Below, piece after piece: positions 58,049-64,000 of a stretch of 64,000 nt of DNA. The stretch is from Streptomyces sp. SLBN-31 (lineage in GTDB: Bacteria > Actinomycetota > Actinomycetes > Streptomycetales > Streptomycetaceae). The stretch covers positions 930,001 through 994,000 of the forward strand of contig NZ_VFNC01000001.1 in NCBI RefSeq assembly GCF_006715395.1, read 5' to 3'. A model generated the notes under the pieces. That model ran no database searches. It was given only the letters and a program-made list of their open reading frames with translations, and was not told the origin of the DNA. Made by a program: the position numbers and the translations under genes. Each line of letters starts with the position of its first letter. The first letter of the stretch is position 1.

Positions 58049-60289
58049 ATGGAACCGACCGAGAGCGCCGCCCCGGACTCACGGCTGCGCCGACGCCGGT
58101 TCACCGGTGTCTGGCGGCCGAGCCGGTGGACCGGGCGGCCGTCGGAGCGTCCGGGCGCGGAGGGGCGCGGCACCGGACAGTACACCGTGACGGACGTCCG
58201 TGGCGTGCCCCCGCTCGGCACCGGCCATCCGCCCGCGTCGCCGGACGGCACCGACCACGAACGGCAGCTGTCCTGGCCGGCGCTGCCCGCGGCGGTCGTC
58301 TCGGCCGCCGCGTTCGTCCTGGGCGCCGGGTTCTACCGGGCGTTCACCGGCACGCACGCGCTCTTCCCGTCCGGCACGGTCGGCTGGTCCCTGGCCGTGC
58401 TGACCGGCATCATCGTCGGTCATCTGGTGATGCTCGGCCGCTCCCGCTGGTGGGGCGGCACGGGCTCCGGCGCCGCCCTCACCCTCGCCGTCCTGATGCT
58501 CTACGGCTGGGTCGCGGCCGGCATGGTCAGCCTCACCGTCGTCGTGCTGGTCGGCATAGCCAGGCGGGGACGCTGGAGGGCCGGCGTGCTGCACGGCTCG
58601 GTCGACATCCTCGGCATCGGCGCCGGCGCCCTCGTGCTCGGCGCCTTCGGCCGGGTGCCGTCGGTCGAGAAGCCGTGGAACCCCGACACCTGGACGGTCT
58701 ACACCGCCCCCGAGGTCGTCCTGGTCGCCACCGCCTACCTCCTGGTCACCCGCACCCTGCTGTGGTACCTGCACGCACCGCGCGGCGGACTGCCCACCGT
58801 CGCCCGCACCGCCCTGGTCAGACAGGGCCTGGTCGCGGTCGCCCTGCTCGGCATCGCCCCGCTGGTGTGCGTGGTCGCCGTCGCCCAGCCGGTGCTGCTG
58901 CCGCTGTTCGCCATCCCGCTGATCGCCCTCGACTCCACCCTGTGGATCGCCCGCGCGCGTGCAGAGGAGCAGCTGCGCGACCCGCTGACCGGGCTGCCCA
59001 ACCGGCAGTGGCTGCTGGAGCGGATCTGGACCGCGCTCGACGACGCCGAGCGCATCGGCGCCCGGTCCGCCCTGATGCTCATCGACCTGGACCGCTTCCG
59101 GTCCGTCAACGACACCCTGGGCCACCTCGCCGGTGACCGGCTGCTGCTGCAGATAGCCGACCGGCTGCGGGTCGCACTGCCGCGCGGGGCGGAGGCCGCG
59201 CGGCTCGGCGGCGACGAGTTCGCCGTTTTACTGCCCGTAGCCGACTCCACGACGTCCGCGACCCGGGTCGCCCGCGGCCTGGTCACGGCGCTCAGCTCCC
59301 CGCTCGACCTCGACGGACTCACCCTGGTCCTGGAGGCCAGTGCGGGCGTCGCCGTCTTCCCCGACCACGCCCTGGACGCGGAGGGGCTGCTGCGGCGGGC
59401 GGACGTGGCGATGTACCAGGCGAAGCGGGACCGCACCGGGGTGGAGGTGTACGAGTCCAAGCGGGACTCGAACACGCCGGACCGGCTGGGGCTGCTGGGC
59501 GATCTGCGGCGCGCGCTGGACGCGCACGAGGTGCAGCTGCACTACCAGCCGAAGGTCCGCTTCGACGGACAGGTGGCGGGGCTCGAGGCGCTGGTGCGGT
59601 GGGTGCACCCCGAGCGGGGGAAGGTGCCGCCGGACGAGTTCATAGCGATAGCCGAGTCCTCGGGGCTGATGCCCCATCTCACGGAGTACGTGCTGGAGAC
59701 GGCGCTCGGGCAGGTCGCCGAGTGGCGCTCGCAGGGTCTGTACGTGCCGGTGGCGGTCAACGTCTCGCCGCGCGATGTGCACACGCCCGGGTTCGCGGGC
59801 TCGGTGGCCGCGCGGCTCGCCCGGCACGGCGTGCCCGCGGGCGCGCTCCAGCTGGAGATAACGGAGCACGTGCTGCTGGAGGACCCGCAGCGGGCCGCGG
59901 ACACGCTGGCCGGGCTGACCGCGCACGGCGTGAAGATGTCCCTGGACGACTTCGGAACCGGCTACTCGTCCCTGGTCCACCTGCGCCGGCTCCCGGTCAG
60001 CGAGCTGAAGATCGACCGGTCGTTCGTCGCGCGGCTGGCCGTCGACACCGAGGACGCCGAGATAGTGCGCTGCACGGTCGACCTCGCCCACTCGCTCGGC
60101 CTGCTGGTCGTCGCGGAGGGTGTGGAGGACGACGAGACCTGGGAGCGGCTGCGGGACCTCGGCTGTGACGCCGTACAGGGCTGGCTGGTGGCCGCGGCCA
60201 TGCCACCCGAGGAGACCACGGCATGGCTGCGCGCCCGCGGCTCCCGCGGCTGGCAGCGCCCACGGGCCGCCCTGCCGGCGGCCGAGTAG
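58049..60289 (+). CDS. Membrane GGDEF-EAL protein (cyclic di-GMP synthesis/breakdown), contains a TTA codon
   Basis: 746-aa bifunctional-type c-di-GMP enzyme. After a basic cytosolic N-terminus of about 75 residues come several transmembrane helices (about 80-300), then a GGDEF domain with intact motif LGGDEFAVLL (GGDEF at 387-391) and an EAL domain with GLEALVRWVHP (EAL at 513-515), DDFGTGYSSLVHL and VVAEGVEDDETW. All motifs look competent for both activities. Codon 394 is TTA (59228-59230), the bldA-dependent leucine codon, so full translation should await bldA tRNA. It resembles the Streptomyces gene next to ligA studied as cdgF, by recollection. ATG 58049 has GAGAGGGACGGGA upstream; the frame is open earlier without similarity. 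Confidence 0.92.
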   Translation: MEPTESAAPDSRLRRRRFTGVWRPSRWTGRPSERPGAEGRGTGQYTVTDVRGVPPLGTGHPPASPDGTDHERQLSWPALPAAVVSAAAFVLGAGFYRAFTGTHALFPSGTVGWSLAVLTGIIVGHLVMLGRSRWWGGTGSGAALTLAVLMLYGWVAAGMVSLTVVVLVGIARRGRWRAGVLHGSVDILGIGAGALVLGAFGRVPSVEKPWNPDTWTVYTAPEVVLVATAYLLVTRTLLWYLHAPRGGLPTVARTALVRQGLVAVALLGIAPLVCVVAVAQPVLLPLFAIPLIALDSTLWIARARAEEQLRDPLTGLPNRQWLLERIWTALDDAERIGARSALMLIDLDRFRSVNDTLGHLAGDRLLLQIADRLRVALPRGAEAARLGGDEFAVLLPVADSTTSATRVARGLVTALSSPLDLDGLTLVLEASAGVAVFPDHALDAEGLLRRADVAMYQAKRDRTGVEVYESKRDSNTPDRLGLLGDLRRALDAHEVQLHYQPKVRFDGQVAGLEALVRWVHPERGKVPPDEFIAIAESSGLMPHLTEYVLETALGQVAEWRSQGLYVPVAVNVSPRDVHTPGFAGSVAARLARHGVPAGALQLEITEHVLLEDPQRAADTLAGLTAHGVKMSLDDFGTGYSSLVHLRRLPVSELKIDRSFVARLAVDTEDAEIVRCTVDLAHSLGLLVVAEGVEDDETWERLRDLGCDAVQGWLVAAAMPPEETTAWLRARGSRGWQRPRAALPAAE

Positions 60290-60317
60290 CGAGTAGCCCC
60301 ACCCGCCCGCACGGACC

Positions 60318-60899
60318 TCAGACTGCGGCCGTGAAATGCCCGATCAGCAGGGCCAGTCGCTGGTCGTGGGCCCGCTCCGGGAGGCGGCCGCTGCGCATCA
60401 GCGTGACCAGGCCGTGCAGTCCCGCCCAGTAGGTCTCCGTCAGCAGGCCGATGTCCTCGCCCTCCGCCGCGATCGGCTCCACCACCGCGACCAGCTCCCC
60501 GAACGCCTCCTGCAGCGGTGCCGGGGCCTGCGGGGTGGCGAACGGCAGGTCCACCGCGTGGGTGAACATCGCGTCGTACAGGGCCGGCCGCCGACGTCCG
60601 AAGGACGCGTACGCCTCGCCCACCGCCGCAAGCGCCTCGCGTGGGCCCTCGGCCGCCGTACGCGCCGCCCGTAGCTCCACCGCGAGGTCCGCGCAGCCCT
60701 GCACCGCGACCGCCGCCATGATCGCGTCCTTGCCCTTGAAGTGGCTGTAGAGGACCGGCTGGCTGTACTCGATCTCCGCCGCCAGGCGGCGGGTGGTCAC
60801 CGCGTCCCAGCCCTCGGTCTCCGCCAGCTCCCGCGCGGCCGTGACGATCAGCCGCTCGCGTTCCGCTCGTTCGCGCTCCCGGCGCGTCTGAATCGACAT
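60318..60899 (-). CDS. TetR-family transcriptional regulator
   Basis: 193-aa repressor-type regulator. The HTH reads RLIVTAARELAETEGWDAVT and LAAEIEYSQPVLYSHFKGKD. The C-terminal domain has the WHG-type element FGRRRPALYDAMFTHAVDLPF and YWAGLHGLVTLMRSGRL. ATG 60899. It is divergent from the DUF4267 membrane protein gene, and the 89-bp gap holds two nearly identical CTAGC-N3-GCTAG palindromes, so it very probably represses itself and that gene. Inducer unknown. Confidence 0.9.
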   Translation of the reverse strand: MSIQTRRERERAERERLIVTAARELAETEGWDAVTTRRLAAEIEYSQPVLYSHFKGKDAIMAAVAVQGCADLAVELRAARTAAEGPREALAAVGEAYASFGRRRPALYDAMFTHAVDLPFATPQAPAPLQEAFGELVAVVEPIAAEGEDIGLLTETYWAGLHGLVTLMRSGRLPERAHDQRLALLIGHFTAAV

Positions 60900-60909
60900 G
60901 CCAGGAATT

Positions 60910-60972
60910 CTAGCAGTGCTAGCGGTTCTGTCGATGCTCTGCTAGCGTCGATTGCGTTCCTAGCGCTGCTAG
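60910..60972. promoter_or_regulatory. Two TetR operators in the divergent promoter region
   Basis: CTAGC-AGT-GCTAG (60910-60922) and CTAGC-GCT-GCTAG (60960-60972) are perfect 5-bp inverted repeats with 3-bp centres, spaced exactly 50 bp, next to the TetR start and the DUF4267 start. A half-site TGCTAGCG lies between them. The spacing of about five helical turns puts them on one DNA face. Confidence 0.75.
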
Positions 60973-60988
60973 CAAAAGGAGAACCGTC

Positions 60989-61360
60989 ATGACCGTGGCC
61001 GCCTACACCCTGGCCGTCCTGCTCGACCTGTTCTGCCTGTTCCTCGGCTACCGCTTCCTGTTCCAGCCCGGCCCCGCCGCCGCCGGTTACGGCGTCCCGG
61101 CCGACCCCGCGGGCGACGCCGGCGCCTACCTCTCGATCAAGGGGTCCAGGGACGGCGCCCTCGGTGTCGTCGGCCTCCTCGTCCTGGCCTTCGCCGGCGC
61201 GCACGCCGAGGCCTGGTTCATGGTCGGCGTCTCCCTCATCCCGTTCGGCGACACCCTGATAGTCCTGCGCAACGGCGGCGCGAAGGCCGTGGCGTTCGGG
61301 ATCCACTTCGCCACCGCGATCGTTGTACTCATCAGCGCCGCACTGCTCTTCGTGGTCTGA
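60989..61360 (+). CDS. DUF4267 family membrane protein
   Basis: 123-aa protein with about four transmembrane helices: AAYTLAVLLDLFCLFLGYRF, the second around GALGVVGLLVLAFAGAHAEA, the third SLIPFGDTLIVL, and the last HFATAIVVLISAALLFVV. The conserved block YLSIKGSRDGALG between helices 1 and 2 matches the DUF4267 family. Function unknown. ATG 60989 has AAAAGGAG upstream, and the gene is under the TetR operators at 60910-60972. A cupin gene follows after 37 bp, probably in the same operon. Confidence 0.85.
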   Translation: MTVAAYTLAVLLDLFCLFLGYRFLFQPGPAAAGYGVPADPAGDAGAYLSIKGSRDGALGVVGLLVLAFAGAHAEAWFMVGVSLIPFGDTLIVLRNGGAKAVAFGIHFATAIVVLISAALLFVV

Positions 61361-61397
61361 CGGCGTCCGCAGGCGAGACACAGGGGGAACCGAGAAA

Positions 61398-61889
61398 ATG
61401 TCGCTGTTCGTGCCGAAGTTCGACGAAACCGTGCTGGTCCGCGACGCGGAGGCCGAGGTGGTCGGGTCAGACCCCGTCGCCGTGCGGCTGCTGGCCGACA
61501 GCAGCGCCAGCGGCGGCGCGCTGTCCACCGTGCGCGTCACCCTCGCCGAGGGCGCCGACGGAGCCCGCCCGCACGTGCACCACAACTCCGCCGAGATGTT
61601 CTACCTGCTCGACGGCGCCGCCGAGGTCCTCTCCGGCGACGACGTCGTCACCGCCGAGCGCGGCGACCTGATCATCGTCCCGCCGGACCGGCCGCACGCC
61701 TTCGCCGCCGCCCCGGGCGCCACGGCGGACCTGCTCATCGTCATCACACCGGGAGTGGAGCGCTTCGAGTACTTCCGCCACCTCCAGCGCATCCGCCTCG
61801 GCGAGGCCACGGTGGAGAGCGTCCTGGAGGTCCAGGACCTCTACGACAACCACTTCCTGAAGAGCCAGGCCTGGGACGCCCGACGCTGA
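61398..61889 (+). CDS. Cupin-domain protein
   Basis: 163-aa single cupin. The first cupin motif is in [21 protein letters not shown] with metal-ligand His pair and Glu, and the second in [18 protein letters not shown]. The barrel is followed by a C-terminal helix ([18 protein letters not shown]). Cupins of this layout may be quercetinase-like or act as small-molecule binding proteins. ATG 61398 follows GGGGGAACCGAG. It is probably co-transcribed with DUF4267 under TetR control. A foldback repeat begins 46 bp after its stop. Confidence 0.82.
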   Translation: MSLFVPKFDETVLVRDAEAEVVGSDPVAVRLLADSSASGGALSTVRVTLAEGADGARPHVHHNSAEMFYLLDGAAEVLSGDDVVTAERGDLIIVPPDRPHAFAAAPGATADLLIVITPGVERFEYFRHLQRIRLGEATVESVLEVQDLYDNHFLKSQAWDARR

Positions 61890-61934
61890 CCGGGGAAACC
61901 GTTTAACGGCCGGAGGGCCCAGCCCCCTAGGATT

Positions 61935-62110
61935 GGGGCTTGTCGGCACATTCCCATCTGCCGCGCGACGCCTGGCACGCACGCTCGCCGCGTTGCCGAA
62001 TCGTCCACGTGGCTCCGCCACGAGGACGCTCCGGCGCCTTGCGATCGCACGCACCAGACGCCGCGCGGCCCGCCCTCCGGGCGGACGACGGGAATGTGCC
62101 GACAAGCCCC
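61935..62110. repeat. Foldback (MITE-like) repeat, copy 2, 176 bp with perfect 21-bp terminal inverted repeats
   Basis: The left terminus 61935-61955 begins GGGGCTTGTCGGCACATTCC and is the exact reverse complement of 62090-62110. Inner arms pair further, with mismatches that are mostly transitions (G-U pairs in RNA), up to a hairpin tip CGTGGC-TCC-GCCACG (62008-62022 region). Sequence and order of inner blocks match copy 1 at 17437-17610. It lies between the cupin stop and gatC. No open frame within it resembles a protein. Confidence 0.8.
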
Positions 62111-62149
62111 GGCCCCAAACCACACACACTCACCCCAGAGGAACGCTGC

Positions 62150-62446
62150 ATGCCTGGCATCACGCGCGAGGAGGTCGCCCACCTCGCCCGGCTGGCGCGT
62201 CTGGAGCTGAAGCCCGAAGAGCTCGAACACTTCGCGGGACAGCTGGACGACATCATCGGCGCGGTCGCCCGCGTCAGCGAGGTCGCCGACCAAGACGTAC
62301 CGCCGACCTCGCACCCGCTCCCGCTGACCAACGTCATGCGGCCGGACGAGGTCCGTCCGTCGCTCACCCCCGAGCAGGCGCTCTCCGGCGCCCCGGCCCA
62401 GGAGCAGCAGCGTTTCAAGGTGCCGCAGATCCTGGGGGAGGACTGA
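62150..62446 (+). CDS. gatC: Aspartyl/glutamyl-tRNA amidotransferase subunit C
   Basis: 98-aa subunit that stabilises GatA in the GatCAB complex, which converts misacylated Glu-tRNA(Gln) and Asp-tRNA(Asn) to the amidated forms. The family start [17 protein letters not shown] is clear, followed by [14 protein letters not shown] and the proline-rich linker [11 protein letters not shown] then [14 protein letters not shown] 62150 follows AGAGGAACG. gatA starts six bases after its stop. Full length. Confidence 0.95.
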   Translation: MPGITREEVAHLARLARLELKPEELEHFAGQLDDIIGAVARVSEVADQDVPPTSHPLPLTNVMRPDEVRPSLTPEQALSGAPAQEQQRFKVPQILGED

Positions 62447-62451
62447 TCACG

Positions 62452-63945
62452 ATGACGGACATCATCAAGCTCACCGCCGCCGAGACCGCCGAGAAGATCG
62501 CTTCCGGCGAGCTGACGGCCGTCCAGGTCACCGAGGCCCACCTGGCCCGCATCGAGGCCGTCGACGAGAAGGTGCACGCCTTCCTGCACGTCGACCGCGA
62601 GGGCGCCCTCGCCCAGGCGCGGGCCGTGGACGCCAAGCGCGAGCGGGGCGAGAAGCTCGGCCCCCTCGCCGGCGTCCCGCTGGCGCTGAAGGACATCTTC
62701 ACCACCGAGGGCATTCCCACGACCGTCGGTTCGAAGATCCTCGAGGGCTGGATCCCGCCGTACGACGCCACCCTCACCAAGCGCCTCAAGGCCGCCGACG
62801 TCGTCATCCTCGGCAAGACCAACATGGACGAGTTCGCCATGGGGTCGTCGACGGAGAACAGCGCCTACGGCCCGACCGGCAACCCCTGGGACCTCACCAG
62901 GATCCCGGGCGGTTCCGGCGGCGGCTCCTCCGCCGCGCTGGCCGCGCACATGGCGCCGCTGGCCATCGGCACCGACACCGGCGGTTCCATCCGCCAGCCG
63001 GCCGCCGTCACCGGCACGGTGGGCGTGAAGCCGACGTACGGAGCGGTCTCCCGCTTCGGCATGGTCGCCTTCTCGTCCTCCCTCGACCAGGGCGGCCCCT
63101 GCGCCCGTACGGTCCTGGACGCGGCCCTCCTCCACGAGGTCATCGCCGGCCACGACCCGCTGGACTCCACGTCCATCGACGCCCCCGCCCCGCCGGTCGT
63201 CGAGGCCGCCCGCAACGGCAGCGTCGAGGGCATGCGCGTCGGCGTCGTCAAGCAGTTCCGCGGCGAGGGCTACCAGGCCGGTGTCATCCAGCGCTTCGAC
63301 GAGTCCGTCGCCCTCCTCAAGGAGCTGGGCGCCGAGATCGTCGAGCTGGACTGCCCGTCCTTCGACCTCGCGCTGTCGGCGTACTACCTGATCGCGCCCT
63401 CCGAGTGCTCCTCCAACCTCGCCCGCTTCGACGGCCTGCGCTACGGCCTGCGGACCGGCGACGACGGCTCGCACTCCGCCGAGGAGGTCACCTCCCTCAC
63501 CCGTGAGGCGGGCTTCGGCCCCGAGGTCAAGCGCCGCATCATGCTGGGTACGTACGCCCTGAGCTCCGGCTACTACGACGCCTACTACGGCTCCGCGCAG
63601 AAGGTCCGCACGCTCATCACGCGGGACTTCGAGAAGGCCTTCGAGCAGGTCGACGTCATCGTGTCGCCGACCACGCCGACCACCGCCTTCGCGATCGGCG
63701 AGCGTGCCGACGACCCGATGGCGATGTACCTGGCCGACCTGTGCACCATCCCGACCAACCTCGCGGGCAACGCGGCCATGTCGCTGCCCTGCGGTCTCGC
63801 CCCGGAGGACAACCTCCCCGTCGGTCTGCAGATCATCGCCCCGGCCCTGAAGGACGACCGGCTCTACAAGGTCGGCGCCGCCGTCGAGGCCGCCTTCGTG
63901 GAAAGGTGGGGGCACCCGCTCCTGGAGGAGGCTCCGTCGCTGTGA
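62452..63945 (+). CDS. gatA: Aspartyl/glutamyl-tRNA amidotransferase subunit A
   Basis: 497-aa amidase-signature subunit that releases ammonia from glutamine for tRNA-dependent amidation. The Ser-cisSer-Lys triad is visible: K80 in [10 protein letters not shown]155 in the [11 protein letters not shown] motif, and nucleophile S179 in [28 protein letters not shown] is also typical. ATG 62452 is six bases after gatC. Its stop overlaps the next GTG (GTGA). gatB is not in the window and is expected downstream. Confidence 0.96.
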   Translation: MTDIIKLTAAETAEKIASGELTAVQVTEAHLARIEAVDEKVHAFLHVDREGALAQARAVDAKRERGEKLGPLAGVPLALKDIFTTEGIPTTVGSKILEGWIPPYDATLTKRLKAADVVILGKTNMDEFAMGSSTENSAYGPTGNPWDLTRIPGGSGGGSSAALAAHMAPLAIGTDTGGSIRQPAAVTGTVGVKPTYGAVSRFGMVAFSSSLDQGGPCARTVLDAALLHEVIAGHDPLDSTSIDAPAPPVVEAARNGSVEGMRVGVVKQFRGEGYQAGVIQRFDESVALLKELGAEIVELDCPSFDLALSAYYLIAPSECSSNLARFDGLRYGLRTGDDGSHSAEEVTSLTREAGFGPEVKRRIMLGTYALSSGYYDAYYGSAQKVRTLITRDFEKAFEQVDVIVSPTTPTTAFAIGERADDPMAMYLADLCTIPTNLAGNAAMSLPCGLAPEDNLPVGLQIIAPALKDDRLYKVGAAVEAAFVERWGHPLLEEAPSL

Positions 63946-64000
63946 GCAAGCTGTCCAAGGCCAAGGACTTCAAGAAGTCCAAGTCCGGCACGTACCTGTC
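63942..64000 (+). CDS. Start of a gene cut by the window edge
   Basis: GTG 63942 overlaps the gatA stop (GTGA) and opens a frame reading [20 protein letters not shown] up to the edge. The lysine-rich start with translational coupling indicates a real gene lying between gatA and, presumably, gatB. Too short to assign a family. Confidence 0.6.
   Translation, partial: MSKLSKAKDFKKSKSGTYL

Noticed and set aside
62150..63945. gatCA as part of an accessory system
   Set aside because: Both are standard full-length housekeeping subunits with intact active-site residues.

Overview
This window is high-GC actinobacterial chromosome. The dense GC third positions, the many GTG and TTG starts, the lipoproteins, the small HATPase protein, the WYL regulator and the gene content all point to Streptomyces. 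From memory, the order glgX / gcv-glyA-sdaA / oligopeptide ABC operon / cysteine desulfurase / mnmA / ligA / GGDEF-EAL / gatCA resembles the core-chromosome block around SCO5440-SCO5500 of S. coelicolor. That is recollection, not a search. I saw no rRNA, tRNA, CRISPR, prophage or intact insertion sequence.

Layout. Bases 1-3450 are the least conserved part: a 5'-truncated MFS transporter overlapping a quinone-oxidoreductase-like gene, a decayed stretch, an ArsR regulator with a visible operator, a frameshifted XRE-type regulator remnant, and a MerR regulator. Bases 3461-7095 (minus) encode a heterodimeric ABC exporter. Bases 7164-10874 hold a DrrAB-like ABC exporter with a DesK/DesR-like two-component system, preceded by a near-perfect 28-bp palindrome. 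Bases 10876-15826 hold glgX and two tandem L,D-transpeptidase lipoproteins. Bases 15902-24832 hold an enoyl-CoA hydratase, a HATPase protein, a foldback repeat, a deacetylase-like lipoprotein coupled to a YncE-like beta-propeller lipoprotein, GNAT, MerR, EF-hand, F420-reductase-like, MOSC, GH25 and PLC-like genes.

Bases 24940-29535 (minus) are a one-carbon operon gcvT-gcvH-glyA-sdaA under a tandem glycine riboswitch. It cleaves glycine, interconverts glycine and serine, and deaminates serine to pyruvate. Then come a P-loop protein, a 4-copy 101-bp tandem repeat, and two SseB-like genes. Bases 33067-39411 are a five-gene oligopeptide ABC importer (permease, lipoprotein, permease, two ATPases). 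Bases 39510-47252 hold an M1 metallopeptidase, a TRIC-type channel, an esterase-like membrane protein, a thioesterase, a maleylpyruvate-isomerase-like protein facing a WYL regulator, a low-complexity lipoprotein, and a TetR regulator facing two tiny membrane proteins. Bases 47325-52130 pair a cysteine desulfurase with mnmA (tRNA 2-thiolation), separated by minus-strand multicopper oxidase and amidase genes. Bases 52135-64000 hold hydrolase, DUF427, LOG, SDR, MetE-like, ligA, GGDEF-EAL, TetR/DUF4267, cupin, a second foldback repeat, gatC, gatA and the start of one more gene.

Most unusual observations: (i) two dispersed foldback elements of about 175 bp (17437-17610 and 61935-62110), the second with perfect 21-bp terminal inverted repeats; (ii) rare TTA codons in exactly two genes I could find, the secreted M1 peptidase (codon 9) and the GGDEF-EAL protein (three codons after the GGDEF motif), implying bldA control; (iii) several clear palindromic operators next to their likely regulators; (iv) the frameshifted regulator remnant that runs in frame into a MerR gene. 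I did not find an operon that I can defend as a wholly new system. The foldback family and the bldA-linked c-di-GMP gene are the best leads.
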